Part shown: positions 7,816 to 15,674 of the stretch, piece by piece | Numbering within the stretch: position 1 is the stretch's first letter | How the letters are laid out: each line of letters begins with the position of its first letter | Assembly (NCBI GenBank): GCA_023260655.1 | Contig: JALQUU010000030.1 | Coordinates: 1-32,765 of the forward strand | Direction: 5' to 3' | Origin: Paracoccaceae bacterium | Lineage (GTDB): Bacteria > Pseudomonadota > Alphaproteobacteria > Rhodobacterales > Rhodobacteraceae | Length of the DNA stretch: 32,765 bases | The notes under the pieces: generated by a model | Database searches by the model: none | What the model was told of the DNA's origin: nothing | What the model saw: the letters and a program-made list of their open reading frames with translations, nothing else | Program-made: the position numbers and the translations under genes

Positions 7816-7974
7816 TCAGCTCGAAATTTGCTTGGTGCAGGATTTCGTCGCCTCGTCCCACGTCATCCCGTCCGCGCAAGACATCGCGTGGGTTTTGCTG
7901 GAACAGCCATCGGCAAAGGCCACGGCGGGCAGGGCTGCGGTCAGAAGTGCAGTCAGAAGAACGGTCTTCATCAT
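7816..7974 (-). CDS. Small secreted cysteine-containing protein (52 aa)
   Basis: MMKTVLLTALLTAALPAVAF begins a clean signal peptide, cut probably after AFA at about residue 21. The mature ~31 residues contain three cysteines (24, 33, 46) in the pattern DGCSS..MSCADGMTWD..KSCT. A GGAGG lies about 7 bases before the first of two adjacent ATGs. The Cys-Ala-Asp-Gly-Met-Thr-Trp-Asp pattern resembles small periplasmic proteins I recall from Rhodobacteraceae and loosely a chitin-binding-like Cys motif, but I assign no function. It lies downstream of purB beyond a terminator, so it may have its own promoter. Confidence 0.7.
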   Translation of the reverse strand: MMKTVLLTALLTAALPAVAFADGCSSKTHAMSCADGMTWDEATKSCTKQISS

Positions 7975-8044
7975 AAAGCCTCCATCGGGATACACCCTTT
8001 AAACGTAGCACGGTTTTCCCGCGTTCAAGCCCACAAAAACGTGA

Positions 8045-8066
8045 AAAGCGGCCCGAAGGCCGCTTT
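8045..8066 (-). terminator. Intrinsic terminator downstream of purB
   Basis: A 9-bp stem (AAAGCGGCC / GGCCGCTTT) with a 4-base loop that reads TTCG on the minus strand, followed there by TTTT. It is 27 bases past the purB stop and separates purB from the small secreted-protein gene. Confidence 0.8.
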
Positions 8067-8093
8067 CCCTAGATCTCAACGCAGACGTCAGCC

Positions 8094-9395
8094 TCAGCCG
8101 AACACGCGCTTGAAAATCGTGTCCACATGTTTGGTGTGGTAATCCATGTCGAACTTCTCGTTGATCGCGTCCACCCCGAGGGCCGCCACAACGTCCTTGT
8201 CCGCCAGAAGTTGTTCGCGGAAATCCACGCGCTCTTCCCAAACCTTCAGGGCATTCCGCTGCACCATCACATAGGCGTCCTCGCGGCTCACACCTGCCTG
8301 CGTCAGTGCCAGAAGCACGCGCTGGCTCATCACGAGGCCGGGGAACTTGTTCATGTTGTCGAGCATGTTCTGCGGGAAAATCAGCATCTTATCGACCACA
8401 CCTGTCAGGCGGTTCAGAGCGAAGTCGAGCGTGATCGTCGCGTCCGGCCCAATACCGCGCTCCACCGAGGAGTGCGAGATATCGCGCTCGTGCCAGAGCG
8501 CCACGTTCTCCATCGCGGGGATCACGGTCATGCGCACGAGGCGGGCGAGGCCCGTCAGGTTCTCGGTCAGAACCGGGTTCTTCTTGTGCGGCATCGCCGA
8601 CGAACCCTTCTGGCCCATCGAGAAAAATTCCGCGCCTTCGAGCACTTCGGTGCGCTGCATGTGGCGGATTTCAATGGCGATATTCTCGATCGACGAGGCG
8701 ATCACGCCCAGAGTGGCGAAGAACATCGCGTGGCGGTCGCGGGGAATCACCTGCGTCGAGATCGGCTCGGGGCTGAGGCCCAGCTTGGCGCAGACATGCT
8801 CTTCCACGCGCGGATCTATATTGGCAAACGTCCCAACAGCCCCTGAAATCGCGCCCGTCGCCACTTCCTCACGTGCCAGTTTCAGGCGGGCAAGGTTGCG
8901 GTCCATCTCGGCGTAGAAGCGCGCAAAGGTGAGGCCCATCGTGGTGGGTTCGGCGTGGATGCCGTGGCTACGGCCCACGCGCACCGTCATCTTGTGCTCC
9001 ATCGCGCGCTTTTTCAGCGCTGCCAGAAGCGCGTCCATATCCTTGATCATGATGTCGGCCGCCCGCACCAGCTGCACGTTGAGGCAGGTGTCAAGAACGT
9101 CCGAAGAGGTCATGCCCTGATGCACGAAACGGGCTTCCTCGCTGCCCACATGTTCGGCGAGGTGCGTGAGGAAGGCGATCACGTCATGCTTGGTAACTGC
9201 CTCGATCTCGTCGATGCGCGCCACGTCGAATTCCACATCCTTGGCTTTCCACACCGCATCCGCATTCTCGCGCGGGATCACGCCCAGATCGGCCATGGCG
9301 TCGCAGGCATGGGCCTCGATCTCGTACCAGATCTTGAACTTGGTCTCGGGCGACCAGATTTTCACCATCTCAGGGCGGGAATAGCGAGGGATCAT
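8094..9395 (-). CDS. purB: Adenylosuccinate lyase
   Basis: 433 residues. It carries out two fumarate-releasing steps of purine synthesis: SAICAR to AICAR, and adenylosuccinate to AMP. The fumarase/aspartase superfamily signature SSAMPHKKNP is at residues 265-274 with the mobile-loop Ser. The TSSDVLDTCLNVQL block and HGIHAEPTTMG block supply other active-site regions. Length and start fit the short PurB class; MIPRYSRPEM is a typical opening. AGGAG lies 7 bases before the ATG. It is divergent from the DUF6314 gene and ends at its own terminator. Confidence 0.97.
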   Translation of the reverse strand: MIPRYSRPEMVKIWSPETKFKIWYEIEAHACDAMADLGVIPRENADAVWKAKDVEFDVARIDEIEAVTKHDVIAFLTHLAEHVGSEEARFVHQGMTSSDVLDTCLNVQLVRAADIMIKDMDALLAALKKRAMEHKMTVRVGRSHGIHAEPTTMGLTFARFYAEMDRNLARLKLAREEVATGAISGAVGTFANIDPRVEEHVCAKLGLSPEPISTQVIPRDRHAMFFATLGVIASSIENIAIEIRHMQRTEVLEGAEFFSMGQKGSSAMPHKKNPVLTENLTGLARLVRMTVIPAMENVALWHERDISHSSVERGIGPDATITLDFALNRLTGVVDKMLIFPQNMLDNMNKFPGLVMSQRVLLALTQAGVSREDAYVMVQRNALKVWEERVDFREQLLADKDVVAALGVDAINEKFDMDYHTKHVDTIFKRVFG

Positions 9396-9495
9396 CGGCG
9401 GGCTCCTAGAAAAGGGCGGCGCGTGGCCGCAGGGGCAGCAGTTGGCGGCGTCCTTACCTGCCGTTATGCTTCAGGGCAAGCAGGGCAGGGGGGCC

Positions 9496-9909
9496 ATGGT
9501 GCCGCAGATGATCGGTTTGTTGGATTTTACAGGTCTCTGGCGCGTCCGGCGCCAGATTTCCGACCATTTGGGCATGGATGGCCAATTCATCGGCGAGGTG
9601 CGATTCACGCCCCAGAACGAGGGCCTCCTCCTCACCGAAACCGGAACGCTGACGATCGGCACCACAAGTTTCTCCGCCGAGCGCCGCTACGAGTGGCGCG
9701 CTGATGGCGAGGGAATCGCTGTCTATTTCGACGATGGTCGCTTCTTCCACGCGTTCCGGCCGGATGGCCACGCAGCCGCCGCGCATTGGTGCGATCCCGA
9801 TCAATACGACGTGCGCTATGATTTCTCCCGCTGGCCGGAATGGTCTGCCACATGGCGAGTGAAAGGCCCGCGCAAAGACTACGAAATGCACTCCCACTAC
9901 ATTCGATAG
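9496..9909 (+). CDS. DUF6314 family protein
   Basis: 137 residues from the chosen start (MVPQMIGLLDFTGLWRVRR). The sequence shows alternating beta-strand-like blocks: GEVRFTPQNEGLLLTETGTL, then SAERRYEWRADGEGIAVYFDDGRFFHAF, and ends with DVRYDFSRWPEWSATWRVKGPRKDY, a pattern I associate with DUF6314. The likely fold is a small lipocalin-like barrel; that is inference and no function is known to me. The ATG at 9496 is preceded by a G-rich Shine-Dalgarno-like run; the Met at 9508 is the alternative start. It precedes bioY by about 100 bases on the same strand. Confidence 0.75.
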   Translation: MVPQMIGLLDFTGLWRVRRQISDHLGMDGQFIGEVRFTPQNEGLLLTETGTLTIGTTSFSAERRYEWRADGEGIAVYFDDGRFFHAFRPDGHAAAAHWCDPDQYDVRYDFSRWPEWSATWRVKGPRKDYEMHSHYIR

Positions 9910-9919
9910 CGGGTAAACC

Positions 9920-9929
9920 AACATATGTT
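9920..9929. promoter_or_regulatory. Short perfect palindrome upstream of bioY
   Basis: AACATATGTT, a 10-base perfect palindrome 83 bases before the bioY start. It does not match the TTAT(A/C)(G/T)ATAA consensus known for BioR, the usual alphaproteobacterial biotin regulator. It could be an operator or chance. Confidence 0.2.
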
Positions 9930-10011
9930 AGCGCAACACCTCTTGCGGGAAAGCCCTTGTCAGGGCATTCATGCCGCTACGCAGAATTCCAATAGGGAAG
10001 AGGAAACGACC

Positions 10012-10611
10012 ATGACTGCATCCGCCCGCGTCCTGACCGACGTTTTCGGCGCCAACCAAGGCACCGCACTTCGCCTGAAGCAGGTTGCTCTTGTTGTTCT
10101 GGGCATCGCCGCGCTGGCAGTTGCCGCCAAGATCAAAGTTCCGATGTGGCCGGTTCCGGTCACCATGGGCACCTTCGCCGTGCTCTCCATCGGTGCCGCA
10201 TACGGCGCACGCCTCGGCCTCGCCACCATCCTCGGCTATATGCTGATCGGTACCCTCGGCTTCGACGTGTTCGCAGGTTCCTCCGCTGAGAAGAACGGCC
10301 TCACCTACATGATGGGCGGCACCGGCGGTTATCTCATGGGCTACGTCCTTGCCACCATCGCGCTTGGCTACTTCGCCGAAAAAGGCTGGGACCGCTCGGC
10401 ACTGAAAATGGCAGCCGCAATGATCGTCGGCAACGCCCTGATCTACATCCCCGGCCTCGCATGGCTCAACACCATGCCCTACGCCGAAAGCTTCGCATGG
10501 ACCGTGGAAAAGGGCCTCACCCCCTTCCTCATCGGCGACGCGCTGAAACTCGCTCTGGCTGCCGTTCTGTTCCCGGCACTCTGGAAAGCTTCCGCCAAGC
10601 TGCGCGGCTGA
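10012..10611 (+). CDS. bioY: BioY, biotin transporter substrate-binding subunit
   Basis: 199 residues with about six hydrophobic helices. BioY is the S component of ECF-type biotin transporters and can act alone or with BioM/BioN. Typical features are VPMWPVPVTMGTFAVL in the first third (the conserved PVPVT substrate-loop region), GARLGLATILGYMLIG, GGTGGYLMGYVLA and the late TPFLIGDALKLALAA, where the FxxGDxxK motif is highly conserved in BioY. GAGG precedes the ATG at 10012 by about 8 bases. No bioM or bioN is adjacent. A strong terminator follows, so it is probably transcribed alone or with the DUF6314 gene. Confidence 0.95.
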   Translation: MTASARVLTDVFGANQGTALRLKQVALVVLGIAALAVAAKIKVPMWPVPVTMGTFAVLSIGAAYGARLGLATILGYMLIGTLGFDVFAGSSAEKNGLTYMMGGTGGYLMGYVLATIALGYFAEKGWDRSALKMAAAMIVGNALIYIPGLAWLNTMPYAESFAWTVEKGLTPFLIGDALKLALAAVLFPALWKASAKLRG

Positions 10612-10633
10612 TTTTCAAGCTAGATCTAAAGAA

Positions 10634-10660
10634 AAGGCCTCCGTTCGCGGAGGTCTTTTT
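10634..10660 (+). terminator. Intrinsic terminator of bioY
   Basis: A 10-bp stem (AAGGCCTCCG / CGGAGGTCTT, one G-U pair) with a TTCG tetraloop running into TTTTT, 22 bases after the bioY stop. Confidence 0.88.
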
Positions 10661-10679
10661 CATTTCTCGGGGAGGGGTT

Positions 10680-11051
10680 TCACTCCCGATCCTGCGCGAA
10701 CCGCTGCAACCCGGAAAACTCTGGCAACCACTGTTCCCGCCGCACCGTCCACAGCTCGTAACTCGGCACGAAGCTGTCGGGCGCGTCGAACATGCCCAGA
10801 TGCAATTCCATCTCGTCGCCGCTCTGTGAATAGACCGACGAGCCGCAGGTTCCGCAAAAATGCCGCCCTAGGAAATGCCGCGTATCGCCTGCGACTTCCA
10901 CCTGCGCGCTCGGGAAGATCGCCGAAGCATGGAAGAGCGCTCCGTGATGCTTCCGGCAATCCACGCAATGGCAAATCCCCACCCGAAGCGGTGCGCCTAC
11001 AGCCTTGATCCGTACCGCGCCACACAGGCACCCGCCTTCTGCCATCTCCAT
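10680..11051 (-). CDS. GFA family zinc-binding protein (CENP-V/GFA domain)
   Basis: 123 residues with the cysteine pattern of the glutathione-dependent formaldehyde-activating (GFA) fold: Cys8 and Cys10 (GGCLCGAV), Cys27, Cys29 and Cys32 (GICHCVDCRKH), Cys66 and Cys69 (HFCGTCGSS). These would bind a structural and a catalytic zinc. The prototype Gfa condenses formaldehyde with glutathione, but most single-domain relatives have unknown substrates, so I keep to the family name. GGAGG lies 6 bases before the ATG at 11051. It is convergent with bioY and divergent from the EEP gene. Confidence 0.9.
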   Translation of the reverse strand: MEMAEGGCLCGAVRIKAVGAPLRVGICHCVDCRKHHGALFHASAIFPSAQVEVAGDTRHFLGRHFCGTCGSSVYSQSGDEMELHLGMFDAPDSFVPSYELWTVRREQWLPEFSGLQRFAQDRE

Positions 11052-11129
11052 CTCCGGCCTCCGCTATTTCCTCTGGGAATTGGGCCGATAATCGGCCAAC
11101 CTCTGCCCGGAACTCAAGTAAGGTAGATC

Positions 11130-11987
11130 ATGCTCCGCGTTCTTTGGGTAATCCTCGCGCTTCTCGCCATTCTGGCCACGACCCTCGGCTTTCTTGGCCC
11201 TTGGTTGGGTATGGCCGACGCATTCGCCGTCATCCGCTTCCCCGCCGCGCTGGCCCTTGCGCTCCTTCTCCTGCCCGTGATGCGAAAGCCGTGGCTCGTG
11301 CTGCCCGCCTTGGCGCTTTCCGCCTTCGGCCTCGTCTCCACGCTCGCGCCCTTCGTCGAAGCCCAAGCCCCCGGTTCGGTCACGCTTTACCAGAAAAACC
11401 TCTCCTTCCGCATGGCGGACCGCAGCGCACTTCTCGCGGATATCCTTGCCACGAAGCCAGATATCATCACGCTTCAAGAAGTCACCGAAGCTCACCGCAT
11501 CAAGATTTTCGCGGCGCTTTCCGAGGCCTATCCAACCCAAGCCTTTTGCCCCTTCGCTGGTGTGGGCGGCACCGCTGTGCTCTCGCGCTGGCCCGCCGCC
11601 ACACCTCCCGTCTGCCCAGCGGCAAAGGGCGCCACGGTTCAACCCCTCACCACGCCCTTCGGGCGCATCACCGCCGTTTCCCTACACCTCCACTGGCCGT
11701 GGCCCTATGGCCAGCGCGCGCAACTCGAAGCGCTTATCCCTGACCTACAGGCGCTCTCTGGCTCCGTTCTCCTCGGCGGGGATTTCAACATGGTGCCATG
11801 GGGTTGGCCTGTCTCGACCACAGCCCAAGCCACCCGCACAGAGAGGGCAGGGCCTCCCGCCATGAGCTTCCTGATCGAGGGCCTTCTACCCATCCCGATC
11901 GACCACGCCTTCGCCCCCGGCGGCGGCCAGATCGAACGCCGCCCCAAACTCGGCTCGGACCACTTCGGCCTTCTCGCCCGCCTCTAG
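11130..11987 (+). CDS. Membrane-anchored endonuclease/exonuclease/phosphatase (EEP) family protein
   Basis: 285 residues. The first ~75 form two or three transmembrane helices (LRVLWVILALLAILATTLGF; FPAALALALLLLPV; WLVLPALALSAFGLVS). A catalytic EEP domain then faces the outside. Its metal and active-site motifs are visible: KNLSFR, DIITLQEVTE (catalytic Glu), HLHWPWPYG, GGDFNMVPW and the final GSDHFGLLA (Asp-His). This is the architecture of YafD-like periplasmic EEP proteins. The substrate could be a nucleic acid, phospholipid or other phosphodiester and is unknown. The gene is convergent with dddP, with a palindromic element between. Confidence 0.88.
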   Translation: MLRVLWVILALLAILATTLGFLGPWLGMADAFAVIRFPAALALALLLLPVMRKPWLVLPALALSAFGLVSTLAPFVEAQAPGSVTLYQKNLSFRMADRSALLADILATKPDIITLQEVTEAHRIKIFAALSEAYPTQAFCPFAGVGGTAVLSRWPAATPPVCPAAKGATVQPLTTPFGRITAVSLHLHWPWPYGQRAQLEALIPDLQALSGSVLLGGDFNMVPWGWPVSTTAQATRTERAGPPAMSFLIEGLLPIPIDHAFAPGGGQIERRPKLGSDHFGLLARL

Positions 11988-12000
11988 CCTTGAGCTTATC

Positions 12001-12120
12001 CTCGAATATGCGCCGCCTGAGCGTAGCGAAGGCCGCGTGGCGCATATTCGAGCGCCCGACCGCCCCCAGGGCGGGCGCTTCGCGCTGTTAACCGCCCTCG
12101 GTCGGTCGCCCGAATATGCT
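12001..12120. repeat. Palindrome-rich intergenic element between EEP gene and dddP
   Basis: Between two convergent genes lie stacked inverted repeats. A perfect 14-bp pair (CTCGAATATGCGCC at 12001-12014 and its complement at 12039-12052) encloses 24 bases. It is followed at once by an 8-bp pair (AGCGCCCG at 12051-12058 with CGGGCGCT at 12072-12079). A partial third copy of CGAATATGC occurs at 12111-12119. No T-run follows, so it is not a standard intrinsic terminator. It looks like a REP-type element that could act as a bidirectional transcription stop or protect mRNA 3' ends. Confidence 0.6.
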
Positions 12121-12129
12121 TGCGCTCAA

Positions 12130-13470
12130 CTACTCCCCCATCAGCACCGCATCGAAAGGATACTTGGTCAGGTTCTCGTACCCCGTTTCGGTAATCAGTA
12201 CCTGATCTTCCAGCTTGATCGAGAAATCCCCGCCCTCCGGGCTCACCAAGGCTTCCACGCAGATCGTCATTCCCGGCTCCAGCACATAATCGAACGAACC
12301 CTCCACATAGGCATCGGGATAAGCCACTAAGGGCCATTCATCGCACAAGCCCACACCATGCATCAGGCAGCCGTATTTCTGCTTCTGATACTGGTCGTCC
12401 AAGCGATGCGCGTTGAAGCTCAACTCGCGGATACTCACACCGGGCTTCAGCATCTCCATGTTGAACGCGATATGCTCCCGCGCATGCCGATAGGCCGCCA
12501 CCATCGCATTCGTGGGCTTCGCATCGCCAATCCACCATGTCCGCGAGATGTCCACGCAGATGCCATAAGACCCGATCAAATCGGTATCGAAGGCCACGAT
12601 CTCGTTATTCTGCACGATCCGCGGCCCGCATTCCTGAAACCACGGGTTGGTGCGCGGCCCCGAGGCCAGAAGCCGCGTTTCGATCCACTCGCCACCGCGC
12701 CGGATATTCTCGGCATGGAGTACCGCCCAGATGTCATCCTCGCTGATCCCACCGCCCGGCACCTTCTCGCGCGCGAACCGCTCCATCTCCGCCACGGCCG
12801 CCTCACAGGCATGCGAGGCACAGCGCATCGCGCGGATCTCGTCCACACCTTTGATCGACCGCGCCTTTTCCGTCAGCTCCTCGCCGGGCATCACCTCAAA
12901 CCCCTGCGCCTCCAAGGCGCGAAGCCCGTGCAGCATCACCTTGTCGACCCCGAGCCGCTTGTTCCCGCCCCCATGCGCCGCGATGATCCCACGCACCTCG
13001 TTAGCAAACACATCAGCTGCCACATCGAGCTTATCGCCCCGGTCGAAATAGAAAAGATCCGCCCCCGAACGCTGTTCCTTCACCAACGGATTGAACTCCG
13101 AGAGGAACATCGCCTGCTTGTAATCCCAGATCACCATATAGCCATCCGCACAGACCAAGAGCGCGCGGAACGGGTTATGGGTGTTCCAAAGCTGCATATT
13201 GGTGCTGTCGGTGGCGTAGCGGATGTTCAAGGGATCGAACATCAGCACACCGCCCCAGCCCCGCGAATTCACCCCGTCCATCAAGCGTTTCCAGCGGAAC
13301 TCGCGCATCCTCTCCAGATCGGGCAATTCAAGCCCCGCCTTCGCCCATTCCTCATAGGCCAGAATGGTCGGTCCGATCTCCACACGGTCCATATTGTTCG
13401 GGCTGCCATCAGCCAAACGGTCCCCCCGCGTGGGGTCGATCTTGCGGCGGTCGCGGTAGTGTGTGGTCAT
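12130..13470 (-). CDS. dddP: DddP, dimethylsulfoniopropionate (DMSP) lyase
   Basis: 446 residues. DddP cleaves DMSP to dimethyl sulfide and acrylate; it has an M24 aminopeptidase-like fold but is not a peptidase. The six metal ligands reported for the Ruegeria enzyme are all present at the same numbering: Asp295, Asp297 and Asp307 (FDTDLIGSYGICVDISRTWW), His371, Glu406 and Glu421. The reported catalytic Asp377 is in HGVGLCDEW. The N-terminal block MFDPLNIRYATDSTNMQLWN also matches Roseobacter DddP as I remember it. The ATG at 13470 has GGGAGG about 8 bases upstream; an upstream in-frame opening is unrelated. No dmdA, acuI or regulator adjoins it. Alternative: a generic M24 peptidase, judged unlikely. 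Confidence 0.93.
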   Translation of the reverse strand: MTTHYRDRRKIDPTRGDRLADGSPNNMDRVEIGPTILAYEEWAKAGLELPDLERMREFRWKRLMDGVNSRGWGGVLMFDPLNIRYATDSTNMQLWNTHNPFRALLVCADGYMVIWDYKQAMFLSEFNPLVKEQRSGADLFYFDRGDKLDVAADVFANEVRGIIAAHGGGNKRLGVDKVMLHGLRALEAQGFEVMPGEELTEKARSIKGVDEIRAMRCASHACEAAVAEMERFAREKVPGGGISEDDIWAVLHAENIRRGGEWIETRLLASGPRTNPWFQECGPRIVQNNEIVAFDTDLIGSYGICVDISRTWWIGDAKPTNAMVAAYRHAREHIAFNMEMLKPGVSIRELSFNAHRLDDQYQKQKYGCLMHGVGLCDEWPLVAYPDAYVEGSFDYVLEPGMTICVEALVSPEGGDFSIKLEDQVLITETGYENLTKYPFDAVLMGE

Positions 13471-13597
13471 TCGGAGCCTCCCTCGTTTCCCGAAGCGTCC
13501 TCCACTCAATCCCCCGAGGCGCGCCGTTTTCCGACATGTTCCGATCCGGTTTGCGGCAGGGCTTCCCGTTGGCATAGCAGGGCGCTAGGGTCCAGCC

Positions 13598-14125
13598 ATG
13601 ACCACCTCACTCGACACTCTTCTGGCCGCCTATCCTCGCCGCGATGCGCGCGATCACGATATGGCAACGCGCCTTGCCGCCTTCCTCGCCCGCGAGCCAA
13701 AGGCCTATTATCGTGACCCGCATACAGGCCATGTCACTGGTTCGGCCTTCTGCACCTCGCCCTGCGGCGGTTTCGCGCTGCTCCTCCATCACGCCAAACT
13801 CGACCGCTGGCTCCAGCCCGGCGGGCATTGCGATGGCGAGCGCGATGTGGCTTCCGTCGCCGCCCGCGAGTTGTTTGAAGAAACCGGCGTCAGCGCCCGC
13901 CTCGTCAGCCCAGCAATCCTCGACGTAGACATCCACGAAATCCCTGCCCGAGGCACCGATCCCGCGCATTTCCACTACGATATCCGCTTCCATTTCGAAG
14001 CCGACAAAGACGCGCCCTTGGTGCAGAACCCGGAATCGAAAGCCCTCGCATGGGTGCCCGTTGCCGAACTCGCCACCCGTGCTGGCCCCTCCGTTTCCAT
14101 CATGGCCGAGAAACTCTCCCGATGA
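13598..14125 (+). CDS. Nudix hydrolase
   Basis: 175 residues. The Nudix region reads QPGGHCDGERD then AARELFEETGV (about residues 73-100), with the essential REx2EE helix intact (RELFEE). The upstream Glu of the canonical Gx5E step is replaced (GGHCDGERD), a variant I associate with a subfamily that carries GGHxDGD. Nudix enzymes hydrolyse nucleoside diphosphates linked to another moiety; the substrate is unknown. The stop overlaps the next gene by four bases (ATGA), implying translational coupling with the DUF3445 protein. It is divergent from dddP across about 130 bases. Confidence 0.9.
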   Translation: MTTSLDTLLAAYPRRDARDHDMATRLAAFLAREPKAYYRDPHTGHVTGSAFCTSPCGGFALLLHHAKLDRWLQPGGHCDGERDVASVAARELFEETGVSARLVSPAILDVDIHEIPARGTDPAHFHYDIRFHFEADKDAPLVQNPESKALAWVPVAELATRAGPSVSIMAEKLSR

Positions 14126-14859
14126 TCCTTCAAAGCCGCATCCCCTACGACGTCTCCGCCGAGCCGCGCCTCCCCGGTATCCAGCCGCTCGCCCTCGAAG
14201 ACTGGCTCATGATCGATGACGCTTTTGCGGGCCAGATGGCGCGCCGCGAAGACCTCATCAGCACCAAACCTGAGGCCGTTATCGCCTTGTCCGAAGGCGC
14301 GCGCCCCGCTGCCGAAGAACTTATCGATTACGTTCTCGCTCACCTCGGGCCGGGCTATACGCGCGCTAGCCAGCACATCACCCGCCCTGATGGCGTCACC
14401 GTAATGATCGACCGCGCCAATCCGATGCACACCCTCGGGCGGCTTGTGCAGGAAGATCTCTGCATCCTCGAAAAACAGGGCGAGGAACACGTCCTCACCG
14501 CCGCCACGCTTTGCTTTCCCGCCTCATGGATGCTTGCCGAGAAGTTCATGAAGCCGCTCATCGGCATCCACATCCCCGTCCAAAGCTACGACGAAAACAT
14601 CGCCGCCCGCGTGCAGCGCCTTTTTGACGGTATCCAAGTCGGCCGCCCGCTCTGGCGCTGGAACGGCCTCAAATACGCGGTGTCCGAACTTCACCACCCC
14701 CGCAGTGAATCCGACCGCCGCCCGCGCCCTGTGAACCCCGAGTTCTTCCGCTCCGAACGCCAATGCCTCGTGCGCCTGCCCGAAACCCGCGCCGTGGTGT
14801 TCTCCATCCACACCTTCGTGTTGAAGCTAGAGAACGCAGGCCTGAAAGATCACGCGTAA
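14122..14859 (+). CDS. DUF3445 family protein (heme-dependent oxidative N-demethylase-like)
   Basis: 245 residues. Family blocks include PLALEDWLMIDDAFAGQMAR, VQEDLCILEK, CFPASWMLAEKFMKPLIGIH (the conserved FPxxW segment), RPLWRWN and RSERQCLVRLPET. DUF3445 includes the catalytic subunit of a heme-dependent oxidative demethylase acting on small methylamines; whether this single protein shares that activity cannot be read from sequence. The start ATG lies inside the Nudix stop (ATGA overlap). Its 3' end faces the lytic transglycosylase gene with only 8 bases between stops. Confidence 0.87.
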   Translation: MILQSRIPYDVSAEPRLPGIQPLALEDWLMIDDAFAGQMARREDLISTKPEAVIALSEGARPAAEELIDYVLAHLGPGYTRASQHITRPDGVTVMIDRANPMHTLGRLVQEDLCILEKQGEEHVLTAATLCFPASWMLAEKFMKPLIGIHIPVQSYDENIAARVQRLFDGIQVGRPLWRWNGLKYAVSELHHPRSESDRRPRPVNPEFFRSERQCLVRLPETRAVVFSIHTFVLKLENAGLKDHA

Positions 14860-14867
14860 CCAGATCT

Positions 14868-15674
14868 TTATCGGTCGATCTTCGCGCCCATGATTGCCAG
14901 AGACTGCTGGTAAACCGTCGCCGCGTTCCACTCTTTCAGCACCGCGAAATTCGGCTCACCTTGCTGGTAACCCACCCCTGGCCGCCAACCCTTCTGACGC
15001 AGGTAATTCGCGGTCGAGGTGAGCGCATCGGCGAAATTGTAAAAATCAACCCGCCCGTCGCCATTGCCATCCAAGCCATACGTAATCGCATTGCCGGGCA
15101 GGAACTGCGTATGCCCCAGCTCGCCATGTTTCGCGCCCTTCGTGGCGGGCGTGATCGAGCCCTGATCCACCAGTTTCAAAGCACCAATCGCATGGGGCCG
15201 GAAAAATTCCGAGCGGCGGCAATCGAAGGTCAGGGTCACGATGGCCGAAACCACGGGCGTATCGCCCATCCCCGAACCGAAACCGGTCTCCATCCCGTGG
15301 ATCGCCACCAGCACACCCGCCGGAACACCAAAGCGCTGCTCCAGCCCCGCATAGAAGGCGGCATTCTGCGCCTTCTTCTTGCGCCCGATTGAAACGATCG
15401 CATCGGTGCCGCGCACCTGCATGAATTTTTCGAGCGTATATTTGAAGCTCTTCTGCCCCCAATCCGCGCGGATCGTCGCGTCGCTATAGCGCGTGCCCGC
15501 CAAAGCCTCCAACCCGCGCGCCCCAACGCCTTGCGTCTTCGCATAGGCCGCGAATTCCTTTTTCCACGCATCGAACTCAGATGCCGTGTTAGAGCATCCA
15601 AGCGCCAAGGCCGGCCCCGCAGCCAACGAAAATCCCAATCCCAATCCCAAATTTCGTAATGAAAACCGGGCCAT
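14868..15674 (-). CDS. MltB-type lytic murein transglycosylase
   Basis: 268 residues. The N-terminus (MARFSLRNLGLGLGFSLAAG, PALALGC) is a signal peptide; ALGC near residue 27 is a degenerate lipobox, so it may be a lipoprotein like MltB. The SLT_2-type domain shows the catalytic Glu129 in AIHGMETGFGSGMGD, then DCRRSEFFRPHAIGALKLVD, GELGHTQFLPGNAI and DGNGDGRVDFYNFADALTS, all standard blocks. It cleaves peptidoglycan glycan strands to 1,6-anhydro ends. The ATG at 15674 has GGGAGG 5 bases upstream; a TTG 18 bases earlier is in frame but would place the ribosome site inside the gene. Confidence 0.9.
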   Translation of the reverse strand: MARFSLRNLGLGLGFSLAAGPALALGCSNTASEFDAWKKEFAAYAKTQGVGARGLEALAGTRYSDATIRADWGQKSFKYTLEKFMQVRGTDAIVSIGRKKKAQNAAFYAGLEQRFGVPAGVLVAIHGMETGFGSGMGDTPVVSAIVTLTFDCRRSEFFRPHAIGALKLVDQGSITPATKGAKHGELGHTQFLPGNAITYGLDGNGDGRVDFYNFADALTSTANYLRQKGWRPGVGYQQGEPNFAVLKEWNAATVYQQSLAIMGAKIDR

